This document shows positions 53,063-64,000 of a stretch of DNA of 64,000 bases, piece after piece. The notes under the pieces were generated by a model. It was not told where the DNA came from. It did not search any database and saw only the letters and a list, made by a program, of their open reading frames with translations. How positions within the stretch are numbered: position 1 is the first letter of the stretch; the number at the start of each line of letters is the position of its first letter. The translations under genes were made by a program, and so were the position numbers. This DNA is from Chaetorhynchus papuensis (Eukaryota; Chordata; Aves; Passeriformes; Rhipiduridae): NCBI GenBank assembly GCA_013396525.1, contig VWYX01001232.1, positions 62,001 through 126,000 on the forward strand. The letters run 5' to 3'.

Positions 53063-54158
53063 CCTGCTGGGGGTCCCAGGCAGGAGCCAGTGCCAGGTCA
53101 GGGCTGGCACATCCCTCCCCTCACCCTCCGGCAGTGCCACAAGGCTGCAGGGATGCCCTCCAGGTACCTCCCCCTGGCCCGGGGATGGCGTGTGTCACAC
53201 CCTCTGCCACTGGGAGTGACCTTGAACACGTCTCAGAGCGGAAAACATGGATTCCCCGGAGTTTTAGCCATTACAAAACACACCTTCCCACCCTTCCAGC
53301 CCACACCACCACTGCTCTTACCTGCAGGCTCTCAGCAGACAGGCTGGGGTGAATATCTGGGCTCTGTCCTTCCCGCACGTGGGGAGGACGGGGTGGGAAA
53401 TGCCTTTTCCACCATCCAGCCGAGCATCCAGAAGAGATTTAACTGTGTGTGAGAGCTTCTGGGTATTTGCACTCATTTCAGGATTCAGTAAAACCTTAAT
53501 CTACAGCATAATCTCTGAGCGTCACATCTGTGCAGGGGACAAAAGGGTGGGGGGGCTGCTGGCAGGGGGTTTGTCCCAGCAAAGGCTGCTCTGGAGGCCG
53601 TCAGCCCTGGGCCTGGACGCTCTCCTGGGGGGCTGGAGGGGTTTGAAGAGACCCACGGAACGTGAGGAGCTGTGCCAGGCACAGGGATCATTGCCTGCAG
53701 TCCTGCTGCTGTCTGCCAGCTGTGGGAAGCAAGGATGCAGTGGAGGAGCAGCTCCTTTGCCTTTTGGCTGAGGCTCTGTGGCTTTTGGGGGGCTGTGGGA
53801 GGGGGCTGGACCAGCCCTTCAGACCAGGAGACAGAATCCTGTGCCTTTGCATCCTGAACGCCCACGTGGACCCCCCGAGAAGGACACAGGAGCCTGTCCC
53901 ATGTGGGGACACTAAAACCCTTCTCCTCCCCCAAACACCCACTGACACCCAGCACGGGATAAAACAGAACCTGGGGATTTCACACTGTGACAGGCAGGAC
54001 CAGCACAAGGTCAGGGCCAAGAAACCAAAGGCCTGAACCCCTCAGGCTGCATGGGGGCAGAACCAGCCCGGTTTTCCAGTTCCCTCCCTTCTCAAGGAAC
54101 TGGGGACGGGGTAGGTCCAAGCCCAGCAGGGAGGGAGGCTGTGCTGCCTGAAGAACAG
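53063..54158. other. Upstream of the ECSCR-like gene, unassigned
   Basis: Unique sequence with several open frames but no recognised protein. Confidence 0.4.
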
Positions 54159-54159
54159 C

Positions 54160-54273
54160 ATCCCAAAGCCACCATCCCAAAGCCACCTTCCCAAAGCCAC
54201 CATCCCAAAGCCACCTTCCCAAAGTCGCCATCCCAAAGCCACCATCCCGAAGTTGCCATCCCAAAGCTGGCAT
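54160..54273 (+). repeat. 14-bp minisatellite, about 8 copies
   Basis: Unit 'atcccaaagccacc' with T/A variation at the first base and degenerate last copies ('atcccgaagttgcc', 'atcccaaagctggc'). It lies about 550 bp upstream of the ECSCR-like start codon. Confidence 0.95.
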
Positions 54274-54559
54274 GACCCAGTGCCCAGACTCGCTGGAGCT
54301 GCCCAGGCAGGCCCAGGATACAGGGCAGATCTAGCTGCTGGGCTACCCTGGCCCTACAAGGAGGGATTATTCCCAAATTCCTCCTCATGGATGTGTAAGA
54401 AACCCCCTCTCAGGTGGCGGGGAGGCTCCTCCAGCAGCTCTTACCCCAAGGAGGCCCAACACAGCCCTCATGTGGGGGGACGGGACCTGGGGGCACATCC
54501 TACCCCACACAAAACACCTCCCAAAAGCCCCAGCAGCACAAGGAAGCCGCTGAGGCCCA

Positions 54560-54818
54560 GAGCAGGGCATCCCTCGGTGCCGGGAGCCGAGTCCCCAGCA
54601 GAGCTCGGCGAGGTTTCCTCCTCCGCCGCCGGTAAGCGATGTCTCACATCCTCCCCGGCCATAATGGGCTGAAAAACACAGTTCCCCTGTGGATTGAGCC
54701 CGTTTCCTCCTATTCTTTAACAGGAAGCCGTGAGAGAGTCAGCCCGGGCGGGCGAATCGCTGCTCGCGGTCCCTCCCGGGATGGCCAAAGGCTCCGAGAG
54801 GCACAGAGCAGCGCGGAG
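54560..54818 (+). promoter_or_regulatory. ECSCR: ECSCR-like promoter / 5' UTR, ETS-type site or mini-intron
   Basis: A GTAAGC donor at 54632 and a strong pyrimidine tract with acceptor 'attctttaacag' ending at 54723 could define a 92-bp intron in the 5' UTR. The same acceptor overlaps TTAACAGGAAG, which fits the FOX:ETS composite motif of endothelial enhancers. Which reading is right cannot be decided from sequence alone. Confidence 0.4.
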
Positions 54819-54870
54819 ATGCTGCTCCCGTGCATCCATCCCTTCCTCGGGCTCCTCCTGCTGCTCCCAG
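54819..54870 (+). CDS. ECSCR: ECSCR-like coding exon 1 (signal peptide)
   Basis: The start ATG at 54819 gives a short signal sequence with a Leu-rich core and no charged residue. The frame is open upstream without another well-placed ATG close by. Donor GTGAGC. Confidence 0.7.
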
Positions 54871-57800
54871 GTGAGCTGCTCCGCACGCCCCGGGGAGCGC
54901 CAGGCGCTGCCGGATGGGGGGATTTGGGGGGCCCGGCCCCACGGGGGGCTCCCGAGGGAAGCGGGCAGAGGCTGGGAGGGGTGGGAGCTGCCACCGGGAA
55001 GCTCAGCCTTTCGGCTCAGGGGTGGCAGGAGTCAGGCTGCTGGGAAGATGTGGCTTTGTCAGGTTGACGGGGTTTGTTTGGCAGTGCTGGAACACAAAAC
55101 TTTGTTTCCTGGTTAATGGAAGGAGTGTTTCTGCTGAGGGCTGCGATGCTGAGGCGTTTGTAGCGAGTGGCTTTTGTCAAATCAGAGTAAAGGTGGAACG
55201 TTTGAATGTACAGGACATTATTTTCCTCAGAAATACTTTTTATTTGCACTTTTTCCTCTCATTAATATAAATACAAAGCCCACGTGCAGAGCACACCTCG
55301 TCCTTGCTGTAATAATTCTGCTGCTTTGGGGTAATTCTGCTTTAACTTCTCTTTCCCGTGTGAGTGGAGGTGTGGGATGAAGGAGCTGGTTTCCTGCTCC
55401 AAAGGATGACAGGTTGCTTTTCCCTGCATTGTCAGGCACCTCTTGCCTTGCTGACAGCTGTAGTAGCTGGGAGCTGGAACACATCCAAAGGAATATAAAA
55501 TAATGTGTCTCCAACTCCGAGGTTTTATCATTAAACCATAGAAGCTGCCTCGGGTTACAGCCACTGTGCTGGTAATAATGGGATTTTTAAAAGGCAGACA
55601 GTCATAGAATGGTTCGTGGTGGAAAGGAAAGATCACCTCATTCCATAGAATATAGAAACCGATTCCGTTTGTAGTTGTACAATTCCAAGAAATAAGAGCA
55701 TGAGGATTGGAAATTTTCCCTCTTCATTAGAGGGCAACAGTGCTGCCTTCAGCAGAGGGGGGATGTGCGCCTGGGATCGGATCAAGGATCAGATCAAGAG
55801 GCTTTGAGCGCCTTGGCCACCCTGTGACACGCCTTAATGCCCACCCAGAACGTTGTTTTCCCTCTTAAAACCACTTGGAAGGGGTTTTATGGGACAGGAA
55901 CGCCAGGGAGGGGGTCAGGCCCCTTCCCTGGCTCGGCTGCTCCACGCCAGGATCCGCAGAGCGGGACTCGCAGAGCACTGCCCAGAATTCCAGCTGCCAG
56001 CAGCACCAGGTGGGTGGGATGCCACCCTCCGTCCTTCAGAGCATCAATCACTCTGTCCTCTCAAAGCCACCTGTCTAAAATCAGGGGCAGGGACCGTCCC
56101 CTTCGACGGTCACAGCACCGTCACTCCCACCAAACCACCGGCCTTCCCTGGAATGTGTCCTGGCTCCCTCTTCTGCGCTGACCCAACAGCTCTGAAGTGG
56201 CTTTTTAATTTCATTTTTAATTTTACAGCAAGTCCCTAAGGTGGTGCAGCCCCTGGAGGAAGCTTCTGCACAAGGCAGAGCAGCAGCTTAGTGAGAGGGG
56301 CAGAGGGCTCCGCTGATTTCCTGGCACACTGGCAGCTGGAAAAGGGAATGAGGGGCTCTGGAACAAGGCTGCCTGCCCTGGGGGAAATGGAGAATTAGCT
56401 TTGGCTGGACGCTACCACCTGCCTCCTCCCACACAGGCCCTTCTTGCTTTTGCTTGGTGCAAATTCAATATTTTATTAATTTATCGTTTCCTAAATTAAA
56501 CTTCTCTGTTCTCATGGTTATTTCTAAAGGGAGGCTCACATAAGGGAGGTTCAAACTGTTATTTTGAAATTGCTGAAGTGAGAAGGTCTGGCACATTTCC
56601 AATCTGTTTTTCCTCCCCCCAGAAACGCTTAGCAGAAAATTTGTCCAAACAAACCTCTTCCTATGGACCCTTCCCATTACAATGGGCAGGCGTTTTCCAG
56701 ACAAAAGATTTCCACTGAAAAAATTCCCCCTCAAAGCTGCTGAAAACCCAGCAGGATTTCCCACTGTTGTTGTTCCATCCACTGCTCTCCTTATCTGTGC
56801 CACAGCCTGTGGATGGATAATGCCACGAGAAATGTGGAATTTCAAAACCAGACATGTATTTCGAGACATATTTTCGATATAATCAAAAAGACGGGGTGCA
56901 GGTCAAGGACAGGCACCCAGATTCCAGACTTGCATCCTCAAACCAGGGCATCCCAGAGCAAACTCCTCAGCCGAGGGCGAGGCCAAGCCAGCCCTGACGT
57001 GGTGAACAAGGAAGAGAAAGCAGGAGGTGGTTTGGAGAAATGTTTGTTCACACAACAAACTGCTCCCTTGGGTAACACGAACCCCCTCGGGTGACTCTGC
57101 AGATCTGAGTGCAGCAGCTTCCAGGAATTCTGTCCCGTTTACAATAGGTGAGTCAACAACAGGTGTCCTTGCAGGAGGTGCTGCTGCCGTCCCAAAGCAG
57201 GCTGGAGAGGGGAGCTGTGGCTTCTGCAGCACCAGCAAAGGCCCAGCCCCAGCTGGGAGCTCTCCTGGCCCCACCTCCCAGAGGAGCCCACCCAGCATGA
57301 CCTCAACAAGGGAGAAGCTCCTGTTGGAGTCCAGAGCAGGCACCAGGATGGTCAGAGGGATGGGGCAGCTCTGCCATGGAGCCAGGCTGGGAGAGCTGGG
57401 GGTGTTCACCTGGAGAGGAGAAGGATCCAGGGAGAGCTCAGAGCCCCTTCCAGGGCCTAAAGGGGCTCCAGGATCGCTGGAGAGGGACTGGGGACAAGGG
57501 ATGGAGGGACAGGACAAGGGGGCATGTCCATAAGCTGAAGGAGGGCAGCTCTGCAGGTGGGGTCTCACCTGAGCAGGGAAGAGGGGCAGAGTCCCCCCTC
57601 CCCTGCTGCCCACGCTGGGGGGATGTGAGATATGGGGGATACATAAAGAGTTGTGAAATGTGGGAATAAAACCTGGGTGGTATCACCAGGCTCATTCACC
57701 TAAAATCTGGACTCAGAGGAATTGTCAGGCCAAGATGCTTTACCTGGCCTGTAGCTGTTGCTTCTGTGAGACTGGAACCTCTTCCAAGAAGGGTTATCCT

Positions 57801-60800
57801 TCATCTCTCCCGGCACTCAAGCCAGGACACCAAAGAAAAGCAGGTGGAAACACCAGGGATTATGAGAAATCCCGTAGCCACCAGCCCCTTTCACACCTTG
57901 TCTCCTGAAGCAGTCCCAGCAGATCACATTCCTGCTTGGTGGTTCATGAACACCACAGAGCAGCACTCAGATAAACCTGGGCAACCTCAGAATTACTGGA
58001 AAGAATAATCAGTCTGGGGAGAAACTTGGAAAGTCTCCTCTGCAAAGTGCTTTGAGCTCTGCTAATAAATAATATTATTAAAAACCTGTAGATAGGCAAA
58101 AAGCACAGGCTGGGCTCCAGCTCCCATTGAGCCTGGATTGGTGGTGGCCCCATTTTTCATTTGCACTGGGCATGGAGTGATTTCCCCTCCAAAATCCCAG
58201 AGCCAGCTCCAAACCTGAGGAGCAGCACAGCCAGGGGGAGGGCAGCACCCCCATCACCAGCACTCCAAACACCAGGAGCAAACCCAGAGCTCTGAAACAA
58301 GCGGGTCAGGAGGAAACTGGGACCAGCGAGCAGCTGGGAGGGTGATGGAGCTGCAGCCTGGTGGAGCAGTGGTGGAGCAGCCAGGAGAAAAGCCATGCTG
58401 CTTTTCCTTCCAGGAACAACCCTTTGCATGGAAAAGCCAGCCCTGGGCAGGCGGTGGAGCAGCAGAGCCGCTCCCTGCATGCAGCTTCCCCACATTGTTT
58501 GTCTCCCGGGTTGTTTTCTACATCCAAGGGGGTTTTAATTGCCTCCCACTAAGATCTGCTTCCACACTGGCTCACCAGAGAGGAGCAGGGAATGGGATGC
58601 TTGGAGAGGATGCCCAGGCCCAGGCCCAGCCCTCGAGGATGGGCAGAGGAAGGCAACGACTCATTTTAATTGCTGATGAGATCCGGGATTAATTCCTGGC
58701 TCTCCAAACTTTCCATAACACTTTGACTGAGTCATTACAATTCAGAACCACTTGGCAGGGAGTTGCCAACCCCCCCACGCCATTTGGGAATTAGGCACTT
58801 GGATACCTCTGTGGATCTGGCCCTGATTTAGGCTGTCAGTTATCCAGCCTGCAGAACAACACTTTTCCTCTCTCTCCTCCACAATTCCCACCCCACCTGT
58901 TCTGCTGTGAGACCCTCAAGGCAGAGGTACCTTATTTAGGCACTTAATAAAACCTAGGACCTAGGACCTAGGCTTTGGCAGAGCTCTCTGCTTTCCGGGG
59001 TTCCTAAGAGAGGATTTTTTTCCACGTGGAAGTCCTAAGAATTGGGCACTGCTCGCTGCTGCCGTGTTTCACCCAGGAAACAGCTGCACCTGTGTTATGT
59101 CGTTGTTATTTTTTTTCTCGTGAGTCATCTGACAGAAGTGCCAATATCTGAGCTGAAAAGCCTATTTTTAGGTTGCTGGATCTCTTTTCTGAGAGCGTTT
59201 TCAAGCGCAGGGGGACACTGAGGGACAGCACTGCCCCGCGGGCTCTGCAGGAGAGACATCCCCCCAAAATTGCCAGGGAAGGGACAAGTGCAGGGTTCCT
59301 TGTCACAGGGAATAGATGGTCCCTCCTCATCAGCAGTTCTGAGTGGACAGGACCAGTCCCTGTGACTCCACACCAGTGCCAGAGGTCCCTCCCAGTGCTT
59401 CCAGCCCTCTGTAAACGCAGGCTGGACACCACAAGCCTGTCTTGAGCCTGATCTAAACCCTGCTGAAGCCTTTCCAACAGCTGGCTCAGGTCTCTATAGG
59501 AGGCCCTGGCAAAGTTTGGGGGTTTAAAGTCAGTCCCTCTCTTTGGTCAGCACCTGGAAAAACCATGCTTTAGATGTCTACAACTGCCAAAAAAAATCCC
59601 AAAGCAGAAACACCTAAAATCCACCTGTCTTTTGATTGACATCATCCTCTCTTTTTGCTGAGGAGTGAGTGGGCTGAGCTGCTGGCTTTGGGATTATCTC
59701 AGCTGCCACTAGAGAAGGCTCCGGGTCAGTGTAGACACACCTAACCCCACAGAAAAACAACTGCCAAAACCAGAAATCCAAAATTCTCCTGTTTACCCTT
59801 TGGAAGAATTACCTGGGAAGCAGCGAGCACCGAGTGCCAAATGCAGCTGCAGCCCCGACGTGCTCCCCTGCAGCCCTGCAGCTCCTCTGGGTAACTGGGA
59901 CTTTCCTGTGACAGCACGAGCAGAAAGCCCTATTTCCCATCGTAAATCCCTCAGCCAGCTCCGAGTCTCCACCCAGGACAGCACAATCCAGCTGTAAATC
60001 CTTTGCACCCAAACACGCAACAAACTCCTTGGCAGTGCCTGCGCTCGTGGAAGGGCTTTGATGTTTATTGCAATTCCAGCTGCGTCCTGATTAGTGCTGG
60101 GAGCTGTCGATGCAGCCAGGGCTCTCCACGCTGGGAGGGAATGGTTTCCAGCTCCAGGATCCCCTGGGATGTCTGCAGGGAGCCGCGACGCGTGGCGCGT
60201 TTTGTTCATCCCCATCCTGCTGCCCGGCCCCACCACGGGAGCTCGGCCTCATCCTGCCTTGCACGGATCCATCCCGCTCCTGCGGGGTCGGGGATGCTGA
60301 GCACCCTCCCCGAAAGCAAACACCCAGCAGAACAGGACTTTTGCTTATTTGAGTTGGCAGGGAAGGCATAACAAGCAGCAGCAGCGGCCAGAAGCCAGAG
60401 CCAGGCCTGCTCCACTTTGAAATGAAGTGTGGATGTGTTTAGAGAAGCCAGGGCCGTTTATTCCGGAGCAGAATGCCAGAAGGGGATCTCCATCCCTTGG
60501 CCTCTCCACAGCAAGGCCGGGCACTCCTCCACAGCAACGCTCCAGAGCGAGGCAAGCGTCGGCCCCGCCACGGGAGCTCCGGGAACTGAGCACTGGGAAA
60601 AACCAGCTTTTTCATCTTTTTTACAATAGCCCCACGGTTTAGGTTTGCAAACAGAGAACTTCAGAAGTTCTCCAGTGTGGCTCTCAGTGACAGGACAAGC
60701 TGCAGTGAAGAAAGTGTTGAGTACAATCCTCTTCCTCCTGTCCAGCGCCAGGGATGCTGGAGCTGTCCCATGGACGGTCCCATCAGGGGTGGCAGAACAG

Positions 60801-63579
60801 GGCAATGTCACCTCCCTCACCCTCAGCTTCCTCCCATCCCTACAGGCTCTGTTCAAGCTCTCAGATTTCTCCTCCTCTGCACCAAAAATGGTGGAATAAA
60901 CAGCCAGCTCAGCACCTTCATTCCCCTTTTCCTTTGGCCAAGTGCAGACAGCAGCTCTTTCTCCAGCGATCCTGGGTGCTTCCACATGCCACGTCCATGA
61001 AAAAGATCATTTCCATAAATGTGTCACAGACACTTCTCCCCACAGGAAAACAAAACAATGGGTCCTGCAAGGGAATTTTGGAGAAAGAGGAGCTGTTTGA
61101 GTCTGGCAGCTGCTGGAGGATATTGACCCCCCTCATGATGATCTCAGCACTTCATTTTTTGTGCTGAATGTAGAGAGTATCTTAAGGCATTTGCAAACCA
61201 GTGTCCAGAATCATCCCCCTTCCTCAAAAGAAGCATCTCTACCTCTGGGAATGACCCCATGGATTTCTGTGGCCCCCCAAAGGGTTCGGCTCCAGCTGGG
61301 GAGGAGGACATTTGTCCTGGCTGGATAAACTCCAGTAGTAATTTACTCAGAGCCTGAGAGTTTTACTCAGTAAAACTCCTTTGCTACTACTCCTCTGCTA
61401 ATGCTTTTGGGGGAATCCCATATTTCAAAGTCATTCCAACGGAAGGTGAGGAAAACCCAAACCATGCGAGGAACAAGAGCAGCAGTGCGTTAGTGACCAT
61501 CACAGATCCTGCACCACTCACGCTCCTGCTCTTTCCTTTCAGGTCCTGCAGCTTCCACAAACTCCTCCACCCCCGCTGGAACAGGTACCTCTGGCTTGTG
61601 ATGTGTCTGTTTGGATGTGGGTGTTCGTGGGAACGGGGGGATGCAAATGGAGAGGCCCCAAATGGGACCCTGACTCAAAAGTCCCATCTGCTGAGGGATC
61701 TTCTCCCAGGATCCTGCCTCTGCCTGCCTCACCCATCACCATTCACCCCCAGATCTGCAGGGGACATGGAGGGCACTGTGCCCCAGAGGGTGACCTGGCT
61801 GGGCTCCCTTTTGTCTGGAAGGGAGCGAGGCTGTGTTCCAGGAAGCCTGGGGAAAGCAGAGGAATTCCACCTTACCTTTGCTCCCTGTTTTCCCCAGCTG
61901 TTTCCTCACAAGGGAGCTGCCCAGCTCCCTTCGGCCCCTACAGCCACACCAGGGACAAACCCTCTCCTTGGCATCTCTTGTCCCCCTCACCCTTTCTGCT
62001 CTCGTTGGCTACAACGGCCCCTTTCTGGCCCATCCTTCAACCCTCCCTGTGGGATCCCCCCAACCTGGGAATGTCACCTCCGTGCCTCTGCTTGTGTTCC
62101 AGGTCAATCCCAACCAACAGCACACAGCCCTGAAGCAAAGAACCACAGCTCAGGTAACGCTCAGCTGGACACCGAGGAGAGCGGCTCGGGGACATCCCAG
62201 TGTGTAACTGGTGTGACCTCAGCCCCACTGGGCTGCCCAGCAGTAACTGGGGCTGTGCAGAGGACAGTGGTGAGGAGGAAGGATATTTTGTGGTGTCAGG
62301 GCTTCTGATCCAGCCAGCTCACCCCACAGGGATCAAGGCACAGGTGTGAGCAAAACCGGGGTGGGGGAAAAATCACTAAATTGAATAGGGAGAATGAGAT
62401 GAGCACAGAATCCCAAAATCCCAGAATGGTTTGGGTTGGAAGAGACCTTAAAGCTCATCTCATCCCACCCCCTGCCATGGCAGGGACACCTCCCACTATC
62501 CCAGGCTGCTCCAAGCCCCATCCAACCTGGCTGATCTTTAAGATCCCTTCCAACCCAAGCCTTTCTATGATTTTGTGACATGCACAGAAAACCAGTTACA
62601 CCAGAAATGATCTCTCCAGCTCCAGATCCACATCTGTTAGTGTGCACTTGGATCTTTGGAGTCAGATCTCTTCTTGCTATGTTTCAGGGGAAAAAAAATC
62701 TAAGCATAGCTATCCTTCCAGAAGGACCCCAAAAATATCAAGGAATAAGATCTCAAAAAGATCTCTGCTTCTGCTTCCGCTTCCAAGCCTTGCAGAAAAA
62801 AAAAAGAAACTTAAAAGAAACTTAATCCTAAATTCTAATATTTTTTTGAAACCAATTCAACATTTTTTTCAATTTATTGGAAAGCCAAGAGAAGTCTAGA
62901 CAAGGAACTTGCCTATAAATTCCCAGCTGGTGATCCACTCTTCCTTGCAGAGGTTTATTGAAAGCTTTTTCCCTCACATCTTGCTCTGGATCAGGTGCAG
63001 TTTGGAGCAGCAGGTTGAGGCAGAGGACGGAGCCTCCAGACCACTTCAAGAGCCGAATTATTTGTGCCTGGACACTCTCAGCGAAACGAAATGTGAAAGT
63101 TGGCATTTCAGAGCACAAGGAAATGATCACGTGGGTGCCAGGCAGCTCCAGGCACTTCAAGTGTCCAGTGACAAAACACCTTCACTTTTCAAAGCAGGGA
63201 AAGGAGCAGTGGCAAAGCCCTGACTCTCTCCTTGTGTTTGCTGAGCTCCGCCAGCTCAGCATCTCCCCACAGTGAAAAGAGCAAAAGTGAATTCCAAAGT
63301 CCAAGAGCTCCTTCCCTCTGAGCAGGTTGAAGGCTATTCCCATGCTTTCCCTAGAGGATCATTCCTAACTCTCGAGGGATTTGAGGACTCTGCAATAGCT
63401 GTGCCCTCTCCAGGCTGTTTCTGAGCTGAACTTTTTGAAGTAACACTACAATTTCCCTACAGAGTCATCAGTAAAATCAACACCAGCGACCACCCTGAGC
63501 CTCACCTCTGTGGGTCAAACCACTACAGCCAAACCCTCCCCCATCACTGCAATAACCCTGACAGCAACCACTGAGCGAG
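54819..63579 (+). CDS. ECSCR: Mucin-like endothelial surface protein, ECSCR-like (5' part)
   Basis: Four coding exons are visible: 54819-54870, 61543-61584, 62103-62153 and 63463-63579. All junctions are GT-AG and phase 1. Exon 1 gives a signal peptide (MLLPCIHPFLGLLLLLPG). The rest is Ser/Thr/Pro-rich (STNSSTPAGT; QSQPTAHSPEAKNHSS; TPATTLSLTSVGQTTTAKPS; PITAITLTATTER), as in a heavily O-glycosylated stalk. No transmembrane segment is inside the window, so at least one more exon lies downstream. ECSCR is a small endothelial sialomucin that affects migration, apoptosis and VEGF signalling in mammals. The call rests on architecture, the QSQPT-like match and the SMIM33-like neighbour. Mucin sequence is weakly conserved, so another sialomucin is possible. 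Confidence 0.7.
54871..55596. other. ECSCR: ECSCR-like intron 1, 5' part
   Basis: Intronic; AT-rich segments occur after 55080. Nothing is recognised. Confidence 0.4.
55597..55650 (-). repeat. CR1 head fragment
   Basis: 'cagtcatagaatggttcgtg' followed by 'gtggaaaggaaagatcacct' is a short minus-strand CR1 terminus, mutated from 'GGTTTGGGTTGGAAGGG'. Confidence 0.65.
55651..57384. other. ECSCR: ECSCR-like intron 1, middle part
   Basis: Unique intronic sequence. No exon with phase-1 ends and mucin-like content was found. Confidence 0.4.
57385..57520 (+). repeat. CR1 LINE internal 3' fragment
   Basis: Matches the segment 'gggtgttcacctggagagga' to 'ggactggggacaagggatgg' of the copy at 46285. Both ends are truncated, without the terminal repeats. 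Confidence 0.88.
57521..61542. other. ECSCR: ECSCR-like intron 1, 3' part
   Basis: About 4 kb without a recognised gene or recent repeat. A small triplication of 'cctaggac' lies at about 58952-58972. Confidence 0.4.
61543..61584 (+). CDS. ECSCR: ECSCR-like coding exon 2
   Basis: A 42-nt exon from acceptor CTTTCAG to donor GTACCT, encoding GPAASTNSSTPAGT, with one N-glycosylation sequon (NSS). Very short, supported mainly by phase agreement and composition. Confidence 0.6.
62103..62153 (+). CDS. ECSCR: ECSCR-like coding exon 3
   Basis: A 51-nt exon from acceptor GTGTTCCAG to donor GTAACG, encoding GQSQPTAHSPEAKNHSS, with an NHS sequon. The opening 'QSQPT' resembles the start of mature mammalian ECSCR. 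Confidence 0.65.
62405..62582. repeat. CR1 fold-back: antisense head joined to sense tail
   Basis: 62408-62530 is a minus-strand CR1 3' end ('atcccagaatggtttgggtt' and on). At about 62531 it switches to a plus-strand CR1 tail ('ctgatctttaagatcccttc', 'aacccaagcctttctatgat'). The two termini therefore face outward, in ECSCR-like intron 3. Confidence 0.85.
62583..63462. other. ECSCR: ECSCR-like intron 3, 3' part
   Basis: Intronic sequence, A-rich around 62680-62880. No further exon was found between exons 3 and 4. Confidence 0.4.
63463..63579 (+). CDS. ECSCR: ECSCR-like coding exon 4
   Basis: A 117-nt exon from acceptor CCCTACAG to donor GTAAGG. It encodes a Thr/Ser/Pro-rich stretch (16 Thr and 6 Ser in about 39 residues), the clearest mucin exon of the set. 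Confidence 0.75.
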
Positions 63580-64000
63580 GTAAGGATGGAAAACTCAAAT
63601 ATTTGCTCAGGCAGGACCTGTTTGTGCCTCCCTCCTTATCCAATCCAAACTGCGGGCATCAGAATATTGGGCCAGTCCACGCTGTGCTGGTTATTCAGCA
63701 ATTCTGCAAATATTGAATTTCTCTGGGTCTTTGCTGAAAGAGCAGCTCATTCCAGCTCCCCAGATGGACACAGCCAGGCCAAGCCCACATCAGAAAATCC
63801 AGATCATGCTTTATGAAATACTGGAGCAGCCCCAGCCTCCCCAGCCTCCCTCCCCAAGCTCACCTGTCGGGTGCCTGCCCCTCTAAGCTGACTCCACACC
63901 TTGCTAACCCGGCATCCTGATGGCTGTCTGGAGGGAAAGTGTCATGCAAATAAAGATATTTACTCCACAGACACCCAACAGCTCTCCCCAGTGGAATCTG
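63580..64000. other. ECSCR: ECSCR-like intron 4 (runs off the window)
   Basis: Intronic; no transmembrane-encoding exon is seen before the end of the window. Confidence 0.5.

Noticed and set aside
58952..58972. cctaggac triplication as a regulatory element
   Set aside because: Too short, and no known factor motif; probably slippage.

Overview
The window is nuclear DNA from a bird. The evidence is the dense scatter of CR1 retroposon 3' ends (GGTTTGGGTTGGAAGGGACC-type heads, ATTCTATGA-type tails), the small GC-rich introns, and four vertebrate gene models whose human relatives all map to 5q31. The order of bird (songbird or other) cannot be settled from sequence alone. There are no bacterial, phage or CRISPR features.

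Layout. 1-10.8 kb is intergenic: one CR1 copy on each strand, an old LINE remnant at about 2.7-3.4 kb, an assembly gap (7758-8592), LTR-like AT-rich sequence and a diverged direct repeat. 10.8-29.75 kb is DELE1 on the + strand: 11 coding exons, 474 codons, CpG-island promoter. Exons 2-4 appear twice because of an exact 1,631-bp duplication joined by a single N, which I read as an assembly artefact. 29.75-32.3 kb is the short tail-to-tail spacer. 32.3-43.2 kb is PCDH12 on the - strand: 4 coding exons, about 1,162 aa, with CR1 and ancient LINE sequence and a second assembly gap (35450-36239) in intron 3. 43.2-51.5 kb is intergenic, with a near-perfect 110-bp palindrome, several minisatellites, three CR1 copies and an orphan CpG-rich patch. 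51.54-51.95 kb is a one-exon small membrane protein gene on the - strand, most like SMIM33. From 54.8 kb to the end the first four coding exons of a secreted or membrane mucin-like protein, most like ECSCR, run on the + strand and continue beyond the window.

How the genes relate. DELE1 is the mitochondrial stress relay that activates the HRI kinase; its Sel1-like repeats are complete. PCDH12 (VE-cadherin-2) and ECSCR are both endothelial surface proteins in mammals. In human, DELE1-PCDH12 and ECSCR-SMIM33 are two separate neighbour pairs a few megabases apart; here they lie within about 12 kb, so a shared endothelial regulatory domain is possible. No previously undescribed gene system is evident. 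The most useful oddities are the assembly duplication, the palindrome, the joined synteny blocks and a coding minisatellite in PCDH12.
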